Below, piece by piece: positions 8,501-10,232 of a stretch of 10,232 nucleotides of DNA. The notes under the pieces were generated by a model, which made no database searches, was not told where the DNA came from, and saw only the letters and a program-made list of their open reading frames with translations. The position numbers and the translations under genes were made by a program. Source of the DNA: Acidimicrobiales bacterium (GTDB lineage: Bacteria; Actinomycetota; Acidimicrobiia; Acidimicrobiales; Iamiaceae). The DNA is taken from contig JAGQSI010000041.1 of assembly GCA_020439605.1 (NCBI GenBank), positions 1 through 10,232 on the forward strand, in the 5' to 3' direction. How positions within the stretch are numbered: the first letter of the stretch is position 1; each line of letters opens with the position of its first letter.

Positions 8501-10232
8501 GCGCCAGCCGGTCACCAGCGCGACCTGCACCGGCACCAAGGTGGGCTGCATCACCTACGGCTACGACGATGCCGGGCGGGTCACCTCGGTCGACTACTCA
8601 GCCACGACGACGCCGGACGTGACCTCGATCACCTACGACATGCTCGGGCGGCGCACCCACGCCACCTCCGATGGGGTGACCGAGGACTGGAGCTGGAACG
8701 ACCTGTCCCAGCTCACCTCCCACACCGACGCCAACGCGAAGACCACCAGCTACACGTGGGACAAGGTCGGCAACCTGAAGACCATCACCTACCCCGGTCA
8801 TGCGTCGACGCCGATCAGCCGCACGTTCGACAAGGCCGGACGGCTGGCTGCCACCACCGACTTCGCCGGCCGCACGACCACCTTCGGCTACGACGCCGAC
8901 TCGAACTGGACTGGAACCGTGTTCCCCAACACGTCGAGCGGCACCGCGAACACCGACGTGTACGGCTACGACACCGCGGGCCGGATGACCTCGGCGACGT
9001 GGTGGGATGGGACCACCTCGGGTACCAAGCTCGGTTCGGAGACCTACACCCGCGACACCTCCACCAAAGGCATGGTCAAGACCACCACACCGACCGGCTC
9101 CGCCGGGACGACCGCCAGGACCAACACTTACGACACCCGCGATCGCCTCTCCACGGCGGGGACCGAGTCCTTCGGCTACGACGCGGCGACGAACCTGGTC
9201 GAGACCGGCGACGGGGCGCTCCAGGTATTCGACCCATCCCAGCGGCTGTGCTCGTCGTCGCCATCGGGCACCAGCGGCACCTGCACGACCTCGGCGGCGG
9301 ATTCGACCGACTACACCTACGACAACCTCGCCAACCGCACCACAGCGATCGACGACGACAACAACCGCCGCACCCACACCTACGACCAGGCCAACCGCCT
9401 GGTCGGCGTCGTAGATGACAACATTGGTGTCAACGACCCGACCAGCTCGCTGTCGGACTCGCTTGTGGTCGGTGACTTCGACGGCGACAGCCAGAGCGAC
9501 GTCCTGTCCTACCGGGCCGGTGGCTCCTCCGACGACATCATGTGGTGGGGCGCGGCACGCAGCGACTTTGGACGTTCTACCAAAGATTTCAACGTAACTG
9601 GCTCTTACACGCCGTTATCAGGTGATTTTAACGGTGACGGCTACCACGATATCTTTTGGTATAAGCCCGGCATTGGTGCTGATCCCGTGTGGTTCTGGTT
9701 CGGGCGCCACGGGGGTGGCTACAACTCCTACACGAGCACGGTCGATGCCACCGACTACACCCCCTTCGTCGGGAACTTCGATGGCGACACCAACAACGGC
9801 CACCCCATCGACGACATCTACTGGTATCGGGACGGTACGGGCGCGGACTTTATCTGGTTCGGTGATACCGGCGCAGCAGAGAACAACCACACCTACGTCC
9901 AGGACAACGAGAATGTCTCGGGAACCTACCGGCCGGTGACCGGCGACTTCGACGGCGACGGCAAAGACGAGATCTTCTGGTACGGCCCGGGATCGACCGC
10001 GGACTCGGTATGGGACTTCACCTCACGCACCTCCCATACTACTACCTATAAGACCGTCTCTGGTGCCGACTACGTCGTGGACTCCGGAGACTGGGACGGC
10101 GACGGCTACGACGACGTGCTATTCAACGACTGGACCACCAACGGCGGCGACACCATCTGGTGGGGACCGGGGCTCAGCTCGTCGAGCTCCAAGAGCGTGT
10201 CACTGGCGACAGCGCAGTTCACCGCGTCGAGT
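5535..10232 (+). CDS. Giant secreted NHL / YD-repeat (RHS) / FG-GAP protein, first 1,566 residues, truncated by window edge
   Basis: An unbroken frame from ATG 5535 to the last base. Order of parts: Sec signal peptide (residues 1-32: MQLIRQ, a hydrophobic core, then AEPAAA with likely cleavage after Ala32); an NHL-like beta-propeller (~35-355), opening with TLAGAGATGQADGAAGTATF and closing with DQGNHRIRRI (345-354); an Rhs-type entry segment CVCDPIDLGTGNL (384-396); about 19 YD repeats (~495-1295), typified by YGYDDAGRVTSVDYS; and five or more FG-GAP/VCBS-like repeats (~1310 on) with Ca-binding DFDGDGKDE-type loops. Cysteines pair up in the propeller (156/157, 287/290) and entry segment (384/386), fitting an exported disulfide-bonded protein. 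YD repeats in Tc toxins, Rhs proteins and teneurins form a hollow shell that encloses a C-terminal cargo; that end is not visible, so toxin versus adhesin or wall protein is open. Start choice: the signal peptide begins here and G11 precedes by 8 nt; GTG 5526 is an in-frame alternative. Confidence 0.93.
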   Translation, partial: MQLIRQLAVVLVLAVLASLPMIALSPAEPAAAVPTGMLDTLAGAGATGQADGAAGTATFDSLTDLAVSPDGAYLYALERGTSGRPNQIRKISASTGAVTTFASGGLLDTPTDLEVDPSGDVWVAVKRPDVGGLAQEGIIRFPAAGGSPTVMLDGICCDYYNQTGFVGGAFAIDPGGAYLYYNFQKNDGDGNRLGELFRIPVSSLPANATAGAPLGAAGSFVRSSMLDMEFASDGNLYVIWDETGPGGGGYPPQMYRYNGGFTQIGGNMSEQRRLAFSQTTTSVYLPCNGCTSGQNTVVRKGGYGTGSADLMAGGASGFSDGTPGQMSTVTGIAVSPDGATAWLADQGNHRIRRIALPADPNLIPPSESNGPNVALNNDELVRQCVCDPIDLGTGNLHMPVPSMSVAGRGPGLAIDLGYNSSKAAEDSATGFGWASTLDMTIKTAMNGNEKTVVQETGATVAFAKDGSSWVAPGRFTATLTASGGGFVFTRNHFESFRFDSLGRLTEIFDQYGNSTTVHYPNSTSTQADYLEDESSRRLTLTWSGNRLATVTDPLTSGEGGPRVATFAYDGSGNLTTYRDISGGNWTFAYDTGHRMTRTRKPRHYPSGPYVETHYDAGGRADWQTDELGRKTTIGYDTPSPGSVQVTLPTASGQASRVNMYKYVDGRREEVTVGYGTADAVTTAMTFDPDTYALKSVKVGSKPATIYTDADGDGNVDYVKDPTNRYTQFTYNGFDQVVDTRAGASSATSTDGVVTHNEYDATTGRLEKTTSAQSSSSAVETVFSYDDANGHPDDVVKVSVTEKGTVVDSRVKELSYTYASGTGYQTSLQDPEGNRSTTTYNTIGWPLVQTTPKGVATTSIVNDYQTTYAYDLANRTTTVTGPEGDKTKTVLDANANIVSSATGITVSKPAGDVTQYGYTDADELQTVDPPGTGVRSYTYWPSGERKTYTNETGGVWTTTFDSAGQLAESKDPKNNVTVYDYGSAGELTTVRQPVTSATCTGTKVGCITYGYDDAGRVTSVDYSATTTPDVTSITYDMLGRRTHATSDGVTEDWSWNDLSQLTSHTDANAKTTSYTWDKVGNLKTITYPGHASTPISRTFDKAGRLAATTDFAGRTTTFGYDADSNWTGTVFPNTSSGTANTDVYGYDTAGRMTSATWWDGTTSGTKLGSETYTRDTSTKGMVKTTTPTGSAGTTARTNTYDTRDRLSTAGTESFGYDAATNLVETGDGALQVFDPSQRLCSSSPSGTSGTCTTSAADSTDYTYDNLANRTTAIDDDNNRRTHTYDQANRLVGVVDDNIGVNDPTSSLSDSLVVGDFDGDSQSDVLSYRAGGSSDDIMWWGAARSDFGRSTKDFNVTGSYTPLSGDFNGDGYHDIFWYKPGIGADPVWFWFGRHGGGYNSYTSTVDATDYTPFVGNFDGDTNNGHPIDDIYWYRDGTGADFIWFGDTGAAENNHTYVQDNENVSGTYRPVTGDFDGDGKDEIFWYGPGSTADSVWDFTSRTSHTTTYKTVSGADYVVDSGDWDGDGYDDVLFNDWTTNGGDTIWWGPGLSSSSSKSVSLATAQFTASS
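7018..9420 (+). repeat. YD (RHS) repeat array within the giant protein
   Basis: About 19 degenerate copies of a ~20-30 residue motif, (F/Y)xYDxxGRLxxxxD. Examples in order: FRFDSLGRLTEIFDQYGN, FAYDGSGNLTTYRD, THYDAGGRADWQTD, NEYDATTGRLEKTTS, TTFDSAGQLAESKD, YGYDDAGRVTSVDYS, ITYDMLGRRTHATSD, RTFDKAGRLAATTD, YGYDTAGRMTSATWW, NTYDTRDRLSTAG, YTYDNLANRTTAIDD, HTYDQANRLVGVVDD. The region is more GC-rich than the propeller part. The copies differ enough that the DNA is not a simple tandem repeat. Confidence 0.92.
8407..8442. repeat. Perfect 14-bp inverted repeat inside the YD-repeat coding sequence
   Basis: CCTTTGACTCGGCC (8407-8420) and GGCCGAGTCAAAGG (8429-8442) are exact reverse complements around an 8-nt loop (8421-8428). 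It encodes TFDSAGQLAESKD, a normal YD repeat, so the codons must satisfy both protein and stem. No T-run follows on either strand. It should form a very stable mRNA hairpin. Confidence 0.85.
9462..10232 (+). repeat. FG-GAP/VCBS-like Ca-binding repeats within the giant protein (at least five, last one cut)
   Basis: A ~50-residue period built around calcium-type loops: GDFDGDSQSD (Asp1314), GDFNGDGYHD (Asp1364), GNFDGDTNNGHPIDD (Asn1414), GDFDGDGKDE (Asp1471) and GDWDGDGYDD (Asp1519). Each is followed by an aromatic strand of the form (I/L)xWYxPGxxxDxxW, as in DDIYWYRDGTGADFIW and DEIFWYGPGSTADSVW. Such units build beta-propeller blades in extracellular proteins. The third loop is three to four residues longer than the others. 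The block directly follows the last YD repeat seen. Confidence 0.85.

Noticed and set aside
8598..9377. A 259-codon minus-strand frame opposite the YD repeats
   Set aside because: It is Gly/Arg/Val-rich low-complexity sequence produced by reading the opposite strand of regular YD codons; the plus-strand frame is clearly the coding one.
7018..9420. A CRISPR array or tandem DNA repeat suggested by the recurrent TACGAC motifs
   Set aside because: The recurrence comes from Tyr-Asp codons in YD repeats; spacing is irregular and the flanks differ, with no conserved repeat-spacer pattern.

Overview
The window looks like the chromosome of an actinobacterium-like, moderately GC-rich bacterium. The evidence is a eukaryote-like (type 2) isoleucyl-tRNA synthetase, an ABC exporter of the TnrB2/TnrB3 'polyketide antibiotic exporter' type that is common in Actinomycetota, GTG start use and clear AGGAGG ribosome binding sites. 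A deep lineage such as Acidimicrobiia is possible, but the sequence does not prove it.

Layout. (1) Positions 1-1654, minus strand: the first ~551 codons of ileS, running off the left edge. (2) A short divergent intergenic region, 1655-1789. (3) Plus-strand operon: an ABC ATPase (1790-2692) overlapping by ATGA with a ~12-TM permease (2689-4302), followed 25 nt later by a 98-aa protein I do not recognise (4328-4624). ATPase and permease should form one drug- or lipid-type exporter; the small protein may be co-transcribed. (4) Positions 4625-5534: about 900 bp with no convincing gene, only short open fragments in several frames. It ends in a perfect 12-bp-stem hairpin and an 11-G homopolymer. 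(5) From 5535 to the right edge: one uninterrupted reading frame of 1,566 codons encoding the N-terminal part of a giant secreted protein. Its order is signal peptide, NHL-type beta-propeller, an Rhs-type 'DP-x-D-x-x-TGN' segment, about 19 YD (RHS) repeats, then at least five FG-GAP/VCBS-like repeats with Ca-binding DxDGD loops. Its C-terminus, where Rhs/YD proteins usually carry the variable or toxic module, lies outside the window.

The most interesting points are the giant NHL-YD-FG-GAP protein and its start region. There, a G11 tract sits in the ribosome-binding position. Removing one G would fuse the gene to an upstream start (5459) that has its own good Shine-Dalgarno, which suggests either a switchable N-terminus or a homopolymer sequencing error. 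Two strong perfect hairpins (5467-5504 upstream, 8407-8442 inside the gene) and a sharp local drop in GC (9571-9660) also stand out. The two transcription blocks (ileS/exporter and the YD protein) show no obvious functional link.
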